DNA of 64,000 nt, from assembly GCF_003985155.1 (NCBI RefSeq), contig NZ_ML133687.1, positions 434,001 to 498,000 of the forward strand, given 5' to 3'. Under the pieces are notes generated by a model. It had not been told where the DNA came from. It was given only the letters and a program-made list of their open reading frames with translations, and made no database searches. This DNA comes from Rhizobium vallis. Lineage in GTDB: Bacteria; Pseudomonadota; Alphaproteobacteria; Rhizobiales; Rhizobiaceae. The position numbers were made by a program, and so were the translations under genes. How positions within the stretch are numbered: the first letter of the stretch is position 1; each line of letters opens with the position of its first letter. Shown here one piece after another: positions 53,831 through 62,851 of this stretch.

Positions 53831-54691
53831 ATGGCCGGATTCTTGAGAAAACTGCTGCCGAAACGGTTCCGCAAGGACGGCATCACTATCCCGGTCGTCC
53901 GGCTGCAGGGGGCGATCATCAGCGGTGGCGGCCAGTTCCGGCCGACCCTCAATCTCGCCAATGTCGCGCCGGTTCTGGAAAAGGCCTTCGCCATGAAGGA
54001 CGCGCCGGCGGTCGCCATCTCCATCAATTCGCCGGGCGGCTCGCCGGTGCAGTCACGCCTTATCTTCACCCGCATCCGTGAGCTTGCCCGCGAAAAACAG
54101 AAGAAGGTGCTTGTTTTCGTCGAGGACGTCGCTGCCTCCGGCGGTTACATGATCGCCCTTGCCGGCGACGAGATCATCGCCGACGCCACTTCGATTGTCG
54201 GTTCGATCGGCGTCGTCTCCGGCGGTTTCGGTTTTCCCGAACTCCTGAAAAAGATCGGCGTCGAGCGTCGCGTCTATACGGCGGGCGAAAACAAGGTGAT
54301 CCTCGATCCTTTCCAGCCGGAAAAGGAGAGGGATATCGAGTACCTGAAGAGCCTTCAGCTCGAAATCCACCAGGTCTTTATATCGATGGTGCGCGAGCGT
54401 CGCGCCGGCAAGCTGAAGGACGATGCGACGGTTTTTTCCGGCCTGTTCTGGAGCGGCACGCGTGGCCTCGAGCTCGGCCTCATCGATGGCCTCGGCGACA
54501 TGCGCCAGGAGTTGAAACGGCGCTATGGTCAGAAGACCAAGCTGGAGCTCGTCACCGCCGGCCGCGGCCTGCTTGGCCGCCGTATCCCGGGCGTATCGCC
54601 GGTCTCACTCGAAGGCGCTGCATCCGGCCTCGCGACGGGGCTTGTCGAAGCGGCGGAAGAGAGAGCATTGTGGAGCCGTTTCGGGCTTTGA
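53831..54691 (+). CDS. S49-family serine peptidase (SppA/SohB-like)
   Basis: Predicted membrane-associated signal-peptide peptidase or protease of 286 residues. SINSPGGSPVQS and VAASGGYMIALAGDEIIAD (catalytic Ser) mark the S49 fold. The single short domain and the lack of an obvious N-terminal membrane helix differ from E. coli SppA. The start at 53831 is chosen over a longer frame because the preceding 31 residues are not conserved-looking. Confidence 0.83.
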   Translation: MAGFLRKLLPKRFRKDGITIPVVRLQGAIISGGGQFRPTLNLANVAPVLEKAFAMKDAPAVAISINSPGGSPVQSRLIFTRIRELAREKQKKVLVFVEDVAASGGYMIALAGDEIIADATSIVGSIGVVSGGFGFPELLKKIGVERRVYTAGENKVILDPFQPEKERDIEYLKSLQLEIHQVFISMVRERRAGKLKDDATVFSGLFWSGTRGLELGLIDGLGDMRQELKRRYGQKTKLELVTAGRGLLGRRIPGVSPVSLEGAASGLATGLVEAAEERALWSRFGL

Positions 54692-54709
54692 AGGGAGCAA
54701 GAGAGGGTC

Positions 54710-54901
54710 ATGCCGCAGCTAATTACCATTCTGATCCTGGTCTTCTCAGCCTGGTGGCTCTACCGCCGCTTCGTCGCCGATGCCCGCAAGCTCGCCGAAA
54801 AGTCGCGCCGTGCTGAAAAGGAGCGCGAGACCGGCGCAATTGGCACCCTCGTCAAGGACCCGGCGACGGGAGAATATCGTCTGAAGCGCGAGGGGGAATA
54901 A
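54710..54901 (+). CDS. Small single-pass membrane protein
   Basis: A 63-residue protein with one N-terminal helix (ITILILVFSAWWLYRRFV) and a charged cytosolic tail rich in Lys/Glu. The tail has LVKDPATGEYRLKREGE. It is 18 bp after the S49 peptidase and probably co-transcribed. Function unknown. Confidence 0.65.
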   Translation: MPQLITILILVFSAWWLYRRFVADARKLAEKSRRAEKERETGAIGTLVKDPATGEYRLKREGE

Positions 54902-55010
54902 AAGACGTCGACGCGCGGTCGAAAATGCCTGCCGCCGCAAAAGTCTTGACCCCCGTCGCCCTCCATGGCACCTGTCGCGCCGATAATCCCCAAGCAATCG
55001 GTGCCGTTCG

Positions 55011-55967
55011 ATGTCAGCAATCCCAGACCATATGAACCCGAAGCGCTCCTTTCAGGCGCTGATCCTGACCCTGCATAGCTACTGGGCGGACAAGGGTTGC
55101 GCGGTGTTGCAGCCCTACGATATGGAAGTCGGCGCCGGCACCTTCCACCCCGCCACGACGCTGCGCGCCCTCGGCCCTAAGCCGTGGAAGGCGGCTTACG
55201 TGCAGCCGTCCCGCCGCCCGTCTGACGGCCGCTATGGCGAGAACCCGAACCGGCTGCAGCATTATTACCAGTACCAGGTCATCCTGAAGCCGAACCCGGC
55301 GAATCTGCAGGAACTCTATCTCGGCTCGCTGGCGGCAATCGGTCTCGATCCGCTGCTGCACGACATCCGTTTCGTCGAGGACGATTGGGAAAGCCCGACG
55401 CTCGGCGCCTGGGGCCTCGGCTGGGAGTGCTGGTGCGATGGCATGGAAGTCTCGCAGTTCACCTATTTCCAACAGGTCTGCGGCATTGAATGCTCGCCGG
55501 TCGCAGGCGAACTGACCTATGGTCTCGAACGCCTCGCGATGTATGTCCAGGGTGTCGACAATGTCTACGACCTGAACTTCAACGGCCGCGAGGGCGACGA
55601 GAAGATCAGCTATGGCGACGTCTTCCTGCAGGCCGAGCAGGAATATTCACGCCACAATTTCGAATTCGCCAATACCGAGATGCTGCATCGCCATTTCGTC
55701 GATGCCGAGAAGGAATGCCGGGCGCTGCTCGATGCCGGCGCTCCCGGCGACAACGCCAACCAACGCCTGCACAAATGCGTCTTCCCGGCCTATGACCAGT
55801 GCATCAAGGCAAGCCATGTCTTCAACCTGCTCGACGCCCGCGGCGTCATCTCGGTGACGGAGCGCCAGAGCTACATCCTGCGGGTGCGCACGCTGGCCAA
55901 GGCCTGCGGCGAAGCCTTCCTGCTGACGGACGCCGGCGGCGTCAATCTGTCGAAAGAGGCGGCGTGA
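55011..55967 (+). CDS. glyQ: Glycine--tRNA ligase alpha subunit
   Basis: Alpha subunit of the tetrameric bacterial GlyRS, 318 residues. [20 protein letters not shown] and [20 protein letters not shown] are the class II active-site motifs. The partner glyS (beta) is not in this window. Its stop overlaps the GTG of the next gene (GTGA). The start given is an ATG at 55011; an internal ATG eight codons in is also possible. Confidence 0.95.
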   Translation: MSAIPDHMNPKRSFQALILTLHSYWADKGCAVLQPYDMEVGAGTFHPATTLRALGPKPWKAAYVQPSRRPSDGRYGENPNRLQHYYQYQVILKPNPANLQELYLGSLAAIGLDPLLHDIRFVEDDWESPTLGAWGLGWECWCDGMEVSQFTYFQQVCGIECSPVAGELTYGLERLAMYVQGVDNVYDLNFNGREGDEKISYGDVFLQAEQEYSRHNFEFANTEMLHRHFVDAEKECRALLDAGAPGDNANQRLHKCVFPAYDQCIKASHVFNLLDARGVISVTERQSYILRVRTLAKACGEAFLLTDAGGVNLSKEAA

Positions 55968-56515
55968 CGCAAAGCCCTGTCGGCCGTATCATCCATATCA
56001 ACGGCTGGCCGGGTAGTGGAAAGCTGACCGTCGGCCGCTTGCTGGCAAAAAGGATCGGCGCACGGCTCATCGACAACCACACGCTGCTCAATCCCGCCGA
56101 GGCTCTGTTCTCCCGCAGCAATCCGCTGCATGCCTCGCTGAGGGGGCAGATCCGCCACGTGTTTTTCGACCATGCCGCGCGCGCCGACCCGGTCGAAAGC
56201 TTCGTCTTTACCGATGCCCTGTCGGACGACGAACATGACAGCGCGACCTTCTCCTGGTACCTCGATTTGGCCGCTGCAAGGGGCGCCGATCTTGTAGCGA
56301 TCCTGCTCGATTGTGCCCCGGAGGAGAATGCCAGGCGCCTTGCTTCTCCCGGTCGGGCTGAGGCGCTCAAGCTGACGGATACGGCGATGCTGCAACGGCT
56401 ACGGGCAAACTATAAACTGCTGCGTGGGCTGGCTGAACGCACCATCGAAATCGACACGACAAGCCTTTCACCGGAGCAGACGACGGCCCGAATCCTCGAC
56501 GATATCGGCGTTTGA
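55964..56515 (+). CDS. P-loop kinase-like protein of unknown substrate
   Basis: A 183-residue ATPase. Walker A is [14 protein letters not shown] near residue 13, followed by a [18 protein letters not shown] region and [13 protein letters not shown]. It resembles the AAA/chloramphenicol-phosphotransferase and small nucleotide-kinase group. GTG start at 55964 overlaps the glyQ stop, implying coupling. Substrate unknown. Confidence 0.7.
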   Translation: MTQSPVGRIIHINGWPGSGKLTVGRLLAKRIGARLIDNHTLLNPAEALFSRSNPLHASLRGQIRHVFFDHAARADPVESFVFTDALSDDEHDSATFSWYLDLAAARGADLVAILLDCAPEENARRLASPGRAEALKLTDTAMLQRLRANYKLLRGLAERTIEIDTTSLSPEQTTARILDDIGV

Positions 56516-56576
56516 CGGCAGCCGGCAAACCTGCGTAGTCTCCGCCCGGACATTACTTCGCTGCGGGGGATTCGCG

Positions 56577-57128
56577 ATGTATATTGCGCTTGGCGTCATC
56601 GTTCTGGTCGTGCTCTACGTCGTTTTTATTTACAACGGCCTGGTTCGCTCGCGGCAGATGGCCGAAGAGGCCTGGTCCGGCATCGACGTCCAGCTCAAGC
56701 GCCGCGCTGATTTGATCCCGAACCTGATCGAAACGGTCAAGGGCTATGCGGCCCATGAGAAGACCACGCTCGAAGAGGTGGTTTCCCTTCGCAACAAGGC
56801 GCAGGCCGTTCCATCAGGCGATGTCGCGGGCAGGGCGCAGGCGGAAGGCCTGCTCGGGCAGGCGCTAGGCCGCGTCATCGCGCTTGCCGAAGCTTATCCC
56901 GATCTCAAGGCCAACCAGAACTTTGCCGAGCTCCAGGCTTCGCTGGAAACCATGGAAGGCGAGTTGCAGATGGCGCGGCGTTATTACAATGGCGCGGCCC
57001 GCGACCTGAACGTCAAGGTCGAGAGCTTCCCCTCCAATCTCGTCGCCGGCCAGTTCGGTTTTGCCAAGCGGGAATATTTCGAAATCACCAATGAGGCCGA
57101 CCGCGCCGTCCCCACCGTGAAATTCTGA
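56577..57128 (+). CDS. lemA: LemA-family membrane protein
   Basis: A 183-residue protein with one N-terminal membrane helix (LGVIVLVVLYVVFIYNGL) and a helical bundle outside. SRQMAEEAWSGIDVQLKRR and ADLIPNLIETVKGYAAHE are the family hallmarks. GGGGGATTCGCG precedes the ATG at 56577. LemA proteins commonly pair with DUF2207 or TPM proteins; here a DUF2207 gene follows, after an intervening EPSP synthase gene. Confidence 0.9.
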   Translation: MYIALGVIVLVVLYVVFIYNGLVRSRQMAEEAWSGIDVQLKRRADLIPNLIETVKGYAAHEKTTLEEVVSLRNKAQAVPSGDVAGRAQAEGLLGQALGRVIALAEAYPDLKANQNFAELQASLETMEGELQMARRYYNGAARDLNVKVESFPSNLVAGQFGFAKREYFEITNEADRAVPTVKF

Positions 57129-57218
57129 CGATCCGGGATTTTGCCTTTGCGCGAAAGCGATTAAGAGCAAGGGCGGATTGCGGCCGGCGATGGCTGCCTC
57201 ATGGACGGAAGAAACAGC

Positions 57219-58481
57219 ATGACACGCACAGCCAAACTCACGATCATCCCACCGGGCAAGCCGCTTTCGGGCCGCGCCATGCCGCCGGGCTCCAAGTCGA
57301 TCACCAATCGCGCGCTTCTGCTCGCGGGCCTTGCCAAGGGCATGAGCCGGCTGACCGGCGCGCTGAAGAGCGATGATACGCGTTATATGGCCGATGCGCT
57401 GCGCGCCATGGGGGTTTCGATCGACGAGCCCGATGACACCACTTTCGTCATCACCGGCAGCGGTAAACTCCTCCCGCCGAAGGCGCCGCTCTTCCTCGGC
57501 AATGCCGGCACGGCGACGCGCTTTCTGACAGCGGCTGCGGCCTTAGTGGATGGGACCGTCATCGTCGACGGCGACGAGCATATGCGCAAGCGCCCGATCG
57601 GCCCGCTGGTCGAGGCGATGCGAGCGCTCGGCATCGACGTGACGGCCGAAACCGGCTGCCCGCCGGTCACCGTGAGGGGCACTGGCCGTTTCCAGACCGA
57701 TCGCATTCGCATCGATGGCGGCCTGTCCAGCCAGTATGTCTCCGCCTTGCTGATGATGGCGGCCGGCGGCGACCGGCCTGTTGATATCGAACTCGTCGGC
57801 GAGGATATCGGCGCGCTCGGCTATATCGATCTGACCACTTCAGCGATGAAGGCCTTCGGCGCCAAGGTCGAGAAGACCAGCCCGGTCACCTGGCGCGTCG
57901 AGCCGACAGGTTACACCGCTGCCGATTTCATCGTCGAGCCGGATGCCTCGGCTGCGACCTATCTCTGGGCCGCCGAAGTCCTGACCGGCGGTGCGATCGA
58001 TCTCGGCGTCCCGGCCGATGCCTTCTCGCAGCCGGATGCGCGTGCCTACGACATGATTGCCAAGTTTCCGCATCTGCCGGCCGAAATCGACGGCTCGCAG
58101 ATGCAGGATGCCGTTCCGACCCTTGCCGTGCTTGCCGCCTTCAACGAGACGCCGGTCCGCTTCGTCGGCATCGCCAATCTGCGCGTCAAGGAATGCGACC
58201 GCATCCGCGCGCTCTCGACCGGCCTCAACCGCATTGTTTCAGGGCTTGCCCACGAAGAGGGCGACGACCTGATCGTAAAGTCCGATCCCGCCCTTGCGGG
58301 CAAGCGCCTGCCGGCCGAGATCGACAGCTTCGCCGATCACCGCATCGCCATGAGCTTTGCGCTGGCCGGGCTAAAGATCGACGGCATCACCATTCTCGAT
58401 CCCGATTGCGTCGGCAAGACCTTCCCGGCCTATTGGCGGACGCTCGCAGCGCTCGGCGTGACATATCAGGGTAACGATTGA
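57219..58481 (+). CDS. aroA: 3-phosphoshikimate 1-carboxyvinyltransferase (EPSP synthase)
   Basis: Makes EPSP from shikimate-3-phosphate and PEP for aromatic amino acids. The 420 residues have [60 protein letters not shown] and DHRIAM. The Gly of GNAGTA is retained. The motif set is not the class II (CP4) form that rhizobia usually encode near cmk-rpsA. It probably is a second paralogue, placed between lemA and DUF2207. The stop overlaps the next frame. Confidence 0.88.
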   Translation: MTRTAKLTIIPPGKPLSGRAMPPGSKSITNRALLLAGLAKGMSRLTGALKSDDTRYMADALRAMGVSIDEPDDTTFVITGSGKLLPPKAPLFLGNAGTATRFLTAAAALVDGTVIVDGDEHMRKRPIGPLVEAMRALGIDVTAETGCPPVTVRGTGRFQTDRIRIDGGLSSQYVSALLMMAAGGDRPVDIELVGEDIGALGYIDLTTSAMKAFGAKVEKTSPVTWRVEPTGYTAADFIVEPDASAATYLWAAEVLTGGAIDLGVPADAFSQPDARAYDMIAKFPHLPAEIDGSQMQDAVPTLAVLAAFNETPVRFVGIANLRVKECDRIRALSTGLNRIVSGLAHEEGDDLIVKSDPALAGKRLPAEIDSFADHRIAMSFALAGLKIDGITILDPDCVGKTFPAYWRTLAALGVTYQGND

Positions 58482-58519
58482 CGGAACACGCGGCCGAGGC
58501 TGCCGGCGAGGAGACAGGG

Positions 58520-60454
58520 ATGGGGCGTCGGTTTTTCGGATTTTTCTTTGTACTGTTCTGGATGCTCGCCGCCCCAGCGGCCTTTGCCGCCGAGGTAATC
58601 GACAGTTTCGCTTCCGACATCACGCTCGAAAAGAGCGGCGCGATGACGGTGGCGGAAACGATCACCGTCAATGCCGAAGGCAACCGGATCAATCACGGCA
58701 TCTTCCGGGACTTTCCACTCTATTTCACCGATGCTGACGGCCGTCGCCGCAGCGTTGATTTCGATGTGATATCGGTCAAGCGGGATGGCGAAAACGAGCC
58801 CTGGCACACCGAGTCGATATCAGGTGGCATCCGCATTTATGCCGGTTCCGCCGACGTAACGGTAACGCCCGGCCGTCATCAATATGTCTTCACCTATAGA
58901 ACGAACCGCCAGGTCCGCTATTTCGACGATCACGACGAACTCTATTGGAATGTCACCGGCAACGGCTGGATATTCCCGATCCGCTCGGCAACGGCGACGG
59001 TGAAGCTGCCGCCGGGTGTTGCCGCCACGCAGACGATCTTCTTCACCGGCCCGCAGGGCGCCACGGGAAAGAATGCCCGCGTCAGCGAGACGAGTGCCGG
59101 CCCAATTTTCTCCACGACCGCTCCTCTCGATGCCAATGAGGGCCTGACCTTTGCGATCCGCATGCCGAAGGGTTCGATCGATCCGCCGAGCGCGGATATG
59201 GAAAGCACATGGTGGCTCAAGGACAACCGCAATTATTTCATCGGCTTCGGCGGACTGGCCCTCGTCTTCGCCTATTACACGCGCGCATGGCTGAAGGTCG
59301 GCCGCGATCCCGCCCGCGGCGTCGTCGTGCCGCGCTGGGATGCGCCAGACGGCATTTCGCCGGCGCTGGTCAACTATATCGACAATAAGGGTTTCTCCGG
59401 CGGGGGCTGGACGGCGCTTGCCGCCACTGCGCTCAATCTTGCAGTTCGCGGTTACATGACGCTCGGCGATCTCAAGGATTCGATTATCGTCCGCGGCACC
59501 GGCAAGCCGCTCGGCAAGGAGAAATTCCAGGCCGGAGAAACCGAATTGCTGAAGGTCGCAGGCGGCGCCGGCTCGACGCTGACGATCGACAGGGCGAATG
59601 GCGAGCGGGTGAAATCCATCGGCCAAGCCTTTCGCTCGGCGATTGAGAGGGAGCACCGCGGCAAATATTACAATTCGAACCTCGGCTATACCAGCGGCGG
59701 CATCGCGCTCAGCGCCGCTGCCCTGGTGGCGCTGTTCGTCTTTGGCTCGCTGGAGCCCGACACGATCGCGCTAATGTTGATTCCGGTCGCCATCTCGGTC
59801 TTTGTTGCGGTCTTCGCTGCCGGCCTGGTCAAATCGCTGCATCACGGCAAGTCGCTGTTCGGCAAGATCATAGCCGTCGTCGCCGCAGCGGTCGGCGTTT
59901 TCGTTGGCATCAGTATTCTTGCCATCATGGTCCTGACGCTCGCTTCGTCGCTGGTGGAGCTGCACGAAACGCCGATGCTGTTTGCCGTCGGCGGTATCGT
60001 GCTGTTGAACATCCTCTATTTCTTCATCATGGGTGCACCGACACCGCTCGGCGCCAAGATGATGGATGGCATTGACGGCCTGCGCCAATATCTGACGCTT
60101 GCCGAGAAGGACCGGATAAACACGGCAGGCGCTCCGGAAATGTCGCCAAGGCATTTCGAGACGCTGCTTCCCTATGCGGTGGCGCTGGGCGTCGAAAAGC
60201 CCTGGTCGCGTACCTTCGAGACCTGGCTTGCGGCAGCCGCCGCCGGTGCTGCCGCAGCCTATGCGCCGGCCTGGTATTCCGGCAATTTTAACAGCGGCAG
60301 CTTCTCCGATCGCATCGGCGGCTTTTCCTCCTCGATGGCCTCGACCATCGCTTCGACGATTCCTTCACCGCCGCCATCGAGCTCATCATCCGGTTTTTCG
60401 GGCGGCGGCTCGTCCGGCGGGGGTGGCGGAGGCGGTGGGGGAGGGGGCTGGTGA
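58520..60454 (+). CDS. DUF2207 membrane protein with Gly-rich C terminus
   Basis: A 644-residue protein. A signal peptide (about 1-25, [15 protein letters not shown]) leads to an extracytoplasmic DUF2207 domain (about 30-220). Several membrane helices follow (one near 230, a cluster near 385-480). The C terminus is a Ser/Gly run ending in W ([12 protein letters not shown]). The GAGGAGACAGGG before 58520 supports this start over the upstream TTG at 58478. Related proteins are associated with LemA. Function unknown. Confidence 0.85.
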   Translation: MGRRFFGFFFVLFWMLAAPAAFAAEVIDSFASDITLEKSGAMTVAETITVNAEGNRINHGIFRDFPLYFTDADGRRRSVDFDVISVKRDGENEPWHTESISGGIRIYAGSADVTVTPGRHQYVFTYRTNRQVRYFDDHDELYWNVTGNGWIFPIRSATATVKLPPGVAATQTIFFTGPQGATGKNARVSETSAGPIFSTTAPLDANEGLTFAIRMPKGSIDPPSADMESTWWLKDNRNYFIGFGGLALVFAYYTRAWLKVGRDPARGVVVPRWDAPDGISPALVNYIDNKGFSGGGWTALAATALNLAVRGYMTLGDLKDSIIVRGTGKPLGKEKFQAGETELLKVAGGAGSTLTIDRANGERVKSIGQAFRSAIEREHRGKYYNSNLGYTSGGIALSAAALVALFVFGSLEPDTIALMLIPVAISVFVAVFAAGLVKSLHHGKSLFGKIIAVVAAAVGVFVGISILAIMVLTLASSLVELHETPMLFAVGGIVLLNILYFFIMGAPTPLGAKMMDGIDGLRQYLTLAEKDRINTAGAPEMSPRHFETLLPYAVALGVEKPWSRTFETWLAAAAAGAAAAYAPAWYSGNFNSGSFSDRIGGFSSSMASTIASTIPSPPPSSSSSGFSGGGSSGGGGGGGGGGGW

Positions 60455-60519
60455 GCTTTCCCGCTTGACCTTTCGGCCCTTGGCCCTTAACCGCCAGACG
60501 GAACAGGAAAGGGTGGCGC

Positions 60520-61803
60520 ATGAAGGTTCTGTTGATCGGATCGGGCGGACGCGAGCACGCGCTCGCCTGGAAGCTGGCGCAATCGCCGTTGATGACGGAA
60601 TTTTACGCCGCGCCCGGCAATCCCGGCATTGCCGAACACGCCGTGCTGGTGCCCGTTGACGTCGAGGATCACGAGGCGGTCGCGGCCTTCTGCAAGGACA
60701 AGGCGATTGATTTCGTCGTCGTCGGCCCGGAGGCGCCGTTGGTGGCCGGCCTCGCCGACCGGCTGCGCGCCGATGGCCTTGTGGTTTTCGGTCCTTCCGC
60801 TGCCGCAGCCCAGCTCGAGGGCTCCAAGGGTTTCACCAAGGATATCTGCGCCCGCTACGGCATTCCCACGGGCGCCTACCAGCGCTTCAACAATGCGCCG
60901 AAGGCAAAAGCCTATATCCGCGCCCAAGGCGCGCCGATCGTCGTCAAGGCCGATGGTCTTGCTGCCGGTAAGGGCGTGACGGTTGCGATGACGCTGGATG
61001 AGGCGCTTGATGCCGTCGACGACTGCTTCGAGGGGGCCTTTGGCGCTGCCGGCGCCGAAGTTGTCGTCGAAGCCTATCTCGACGGCGAGGAGGCAAGCTT
61101 CTTCTGCCTCTGCGATGGAAAACACGCGCTGCCACTCGCGACCGCCCAGGACCACAAGCGAGTGGGCGAGGGCGATACCGGCGTCAATACCGGCGGCATG
61201 GGCGCCTATTCGCCGGCGCCTGTCATGACCGCCGAGATGGTCGAGCGCACCATGAAGGAGATTATCGAGCCGACGATGCGCGGCATGGCCGAGAGCGGCC
61301 ATCCCTTCTCCGGCGTGTTTTTCGCCGGGCTGATGATCACTGCGAAGGGGCCCGAGCTCATCGAATACAATGTCCGCTTCGGCGATCCCGAATGCCAGGT
61401 GATGATGATGCGGTTGAAGAGCGATCTCCTGCCGCTGTTGCTCGCCACTGCCAACGGTACGTTGGACCAGGTCGACGCCGAATGGAACGACGATCCGGCA
61501 CTGACGGTGGTCATGGCCTCCAAGGGCTATCCCGCCGCCTACGAGAAGAACACGCCGATCCTTTCCCTGCCTGAAGCAGGCGAGGGCGAGAAAGTGTTTC
61601 ATGCCGGCACGGCGCTGAAGGACGGCGCGCTGGTCGCGACCGGCGGCCGCGTGCTGAATGTCACCGCCACGGGCGGCACCGTCGCCGAGGCCAAGGACCG
61701 CGCCTACGCGCTGCTCGACAAGGTAAGTTGGGAAAATGGCTTCTGCCGGCGCGACATCGGCTGGCGTGCGATCGAGCGCGAAACGGGCTCGGACAAAGTA
61801 TAA
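60520..61803 (+). CDS. purD: Phosphoribosylamine--glycine ligase
   Basis: Second step of purine synthesis: forms glycinamide ribonucleotide with ATP. The 427 residues are ATP-grasp, with [17 protein letters not shown] at the N terminus, [12 protein letters not shown] near residue 145 and [12 protein letters not shown] near 284. Length is normal. It stands alone after the DUF2207 gene. Confidence 0.96.
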   Translation: MKVLLIGSGGREHALAWKLAQSPLMTEFYAAPGNPGIAEHAVLVPVDVEDHEAVAAFCKDKAIDFVVVGPEAPLVAGLADRLRADGLVVFGPSAAAAQLEGSKGFTKDICARYGIPTGAYQRFNNAPKAKAYIRAQGAPIVVKADGLAAGKGVTVAMTLDEALDAVDDCFEGAFGAAGAEVVVEAYLDGEEASFFCLCDGKHALPLATAQDHKRVGEGDTGVNTGGMGAYSPAPVMTAEMVERTMKEIIEPTMRGMAESGHPFSGVFFAGLMITAKGPELIEYNVRFGDPECQVMMMRLKSDLLPLLLATANGTLDQVDAEWNDDPALTVVMASKGYPAAYEKNTPILSLPEAGEGEKVFHAGTALKDGALVATGGRVLNVTATGGTVAEAKDRAYALLDKVSWENGFCRRDIGWRAIERETGSDKV

Positions 61804-61896
61804 ACCGTCGCGTTCTTTAAATTTTTACCCTTTCCCCTGACGGGATGGAAACAAAGCTGCGCTATACCGCTCCTATAGTGAGACGGAGTAGCGTTG

Positions 61897-62358
61897 ATGC
61901 GTCAGGTTTTCTTCGGTGCGGCAATCCTGCTGATGGCAGGCTCGGCGATGGCATCTTCCATCGAGGTGATCGGCAAGACTGCCTCCAGCGCAGACGGCAG
62001 CATCGTCACTGAATCCTGCGCCAGCTGCCCGCCGCTCCAGATCGACGTGACCAAGAGGGATTACACCGTGCCGGAGCTGAAGCCCGGTGTCGTCCAGGCA
62101 AGCGAGATCCGCGACGTCGGCGGCGAAAAGAAGATCTATCGCACCGAAGGCTGGATGGGCGGCTCGCCCGTCCTCTTCGTCAGCAAGGCAACCCCTGAAG
62201 CCCTGGTTGCTGCCGAACCTTCGGCCGTGCCTGCCGAGGGCATCGACATGAACGCGACGACCGCGGCCGTCATCGGCGGTGACGCCAAGCCCGTTGCGGC
62301 AGGCATGGCTGAACAGCCGGCCACCCTCGACGCTTCCGAATTCAATCTGCGGTTTTAG
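61897..62358 (+). CDS. Secreted HPE1-like domain protein
   Basis: A 153-residue exported protein. A signal peptide covers about 1-20 (GAAILLMAGSAMA), and SCASCPPLQIDVTKRDYTVPELKPG plus KIYRTEGWMGGSPVLFVSK are the conserved part. It resembles small rhizobial proteins annotated as plant-virulence-effector HPE1-like. A role in host interaction is only suggested by that name. The TAG stop coincides with the first bases of a repeat unit. Confidence 0.7.
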   Translation: MRQVFFGAAILLMAGSAMASSIEVIGKTASSADGSIVTESCASCPPLQIDVTKRDYTVPELKPGVVQASEIRDVGGEKKIYRTEGWMGGSPVLFVSKATPEALVAAEPSAVPAEGIDMNATTAAVIGGDAKPVAAGMAEQPATLDASEFNLRF

Positions 62359-62471
62359 AGCAACTTCCAGCAGAAGTGTGCCGCGGTTTTGCTGGAATTG
62401 CGTAAAAACAACAGAGCAATTCCAGCAAAAGTGTACTGCGGTTTTGCGTCCGGAATTGCGCAAAAACAAAA
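62358..62471 (+). repeat. Tandem pair of rhizobial intergenic repeats
   Basis: Unit 1 (62358-62412) and unit 2 (62414-62471) share GAGCAAnTTCCAGCAnAAGTGT, a CGGTTTTGC core and GGAATTGCGnAAAAACAA. Each can fold as a hairpin through GCAATTCC/GGAATTGC. Their opening bases supply the stop of the preceding gene. Same family as at 43999 and, truncated, at 18050. Confidence 0.75.
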
Positions 62472-62530
62472 AGTTCCCTGCCCCGCCTGATCAAGGTTTC
62501 GATCGTTTGGGGTTCCACCGCCGGTGGACC

Positions 62531-62564
62531 GAATGCACCCTCGATGAGCAGCGAGGGTGCATTC
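62531..62564. terminator. Strong hairpin upstream of the chemoreceptor gene
   Basis: GAATGCACCCTCG (62531-62543) and CGAGGGTGCATTC (62552-62564) form a perfect 13-bp stem with an 8-base loop, followed by ATGTTTTGA. It probably ends transcription from the HPE1-like gene. The following 290 bp before the chemoreceptor hold no gene; a short CGGAT/ATCCG hairpin sits near 62620. Confidence 0.6.
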
Positions 62565-62851
62565 ATGTTTTGATACGCTGGGCAAACTGAGAATTCGAAT
62601 AGAAATGATATTGCGCCGGCGGATGAAAATCCGGCGGTGAACCTTGTAACTACACCCCCTGATTTTTAGGGAAATTCGCATCGCTTTTGAATTAAATTAA
62701 AGCTTTCTTATAGGGTCAGCATCAATTGTTACTCGCCGGTCGCAGCATGTTATTTTAGCAGCGGTAGACGTGTCGTCTCCTGGGGCGCGCTCGCACAGGC
62801 GGTAGAAGACCGCACCGGAATGTAATTGCTCCATTCCCGTTGCGAGGAATC

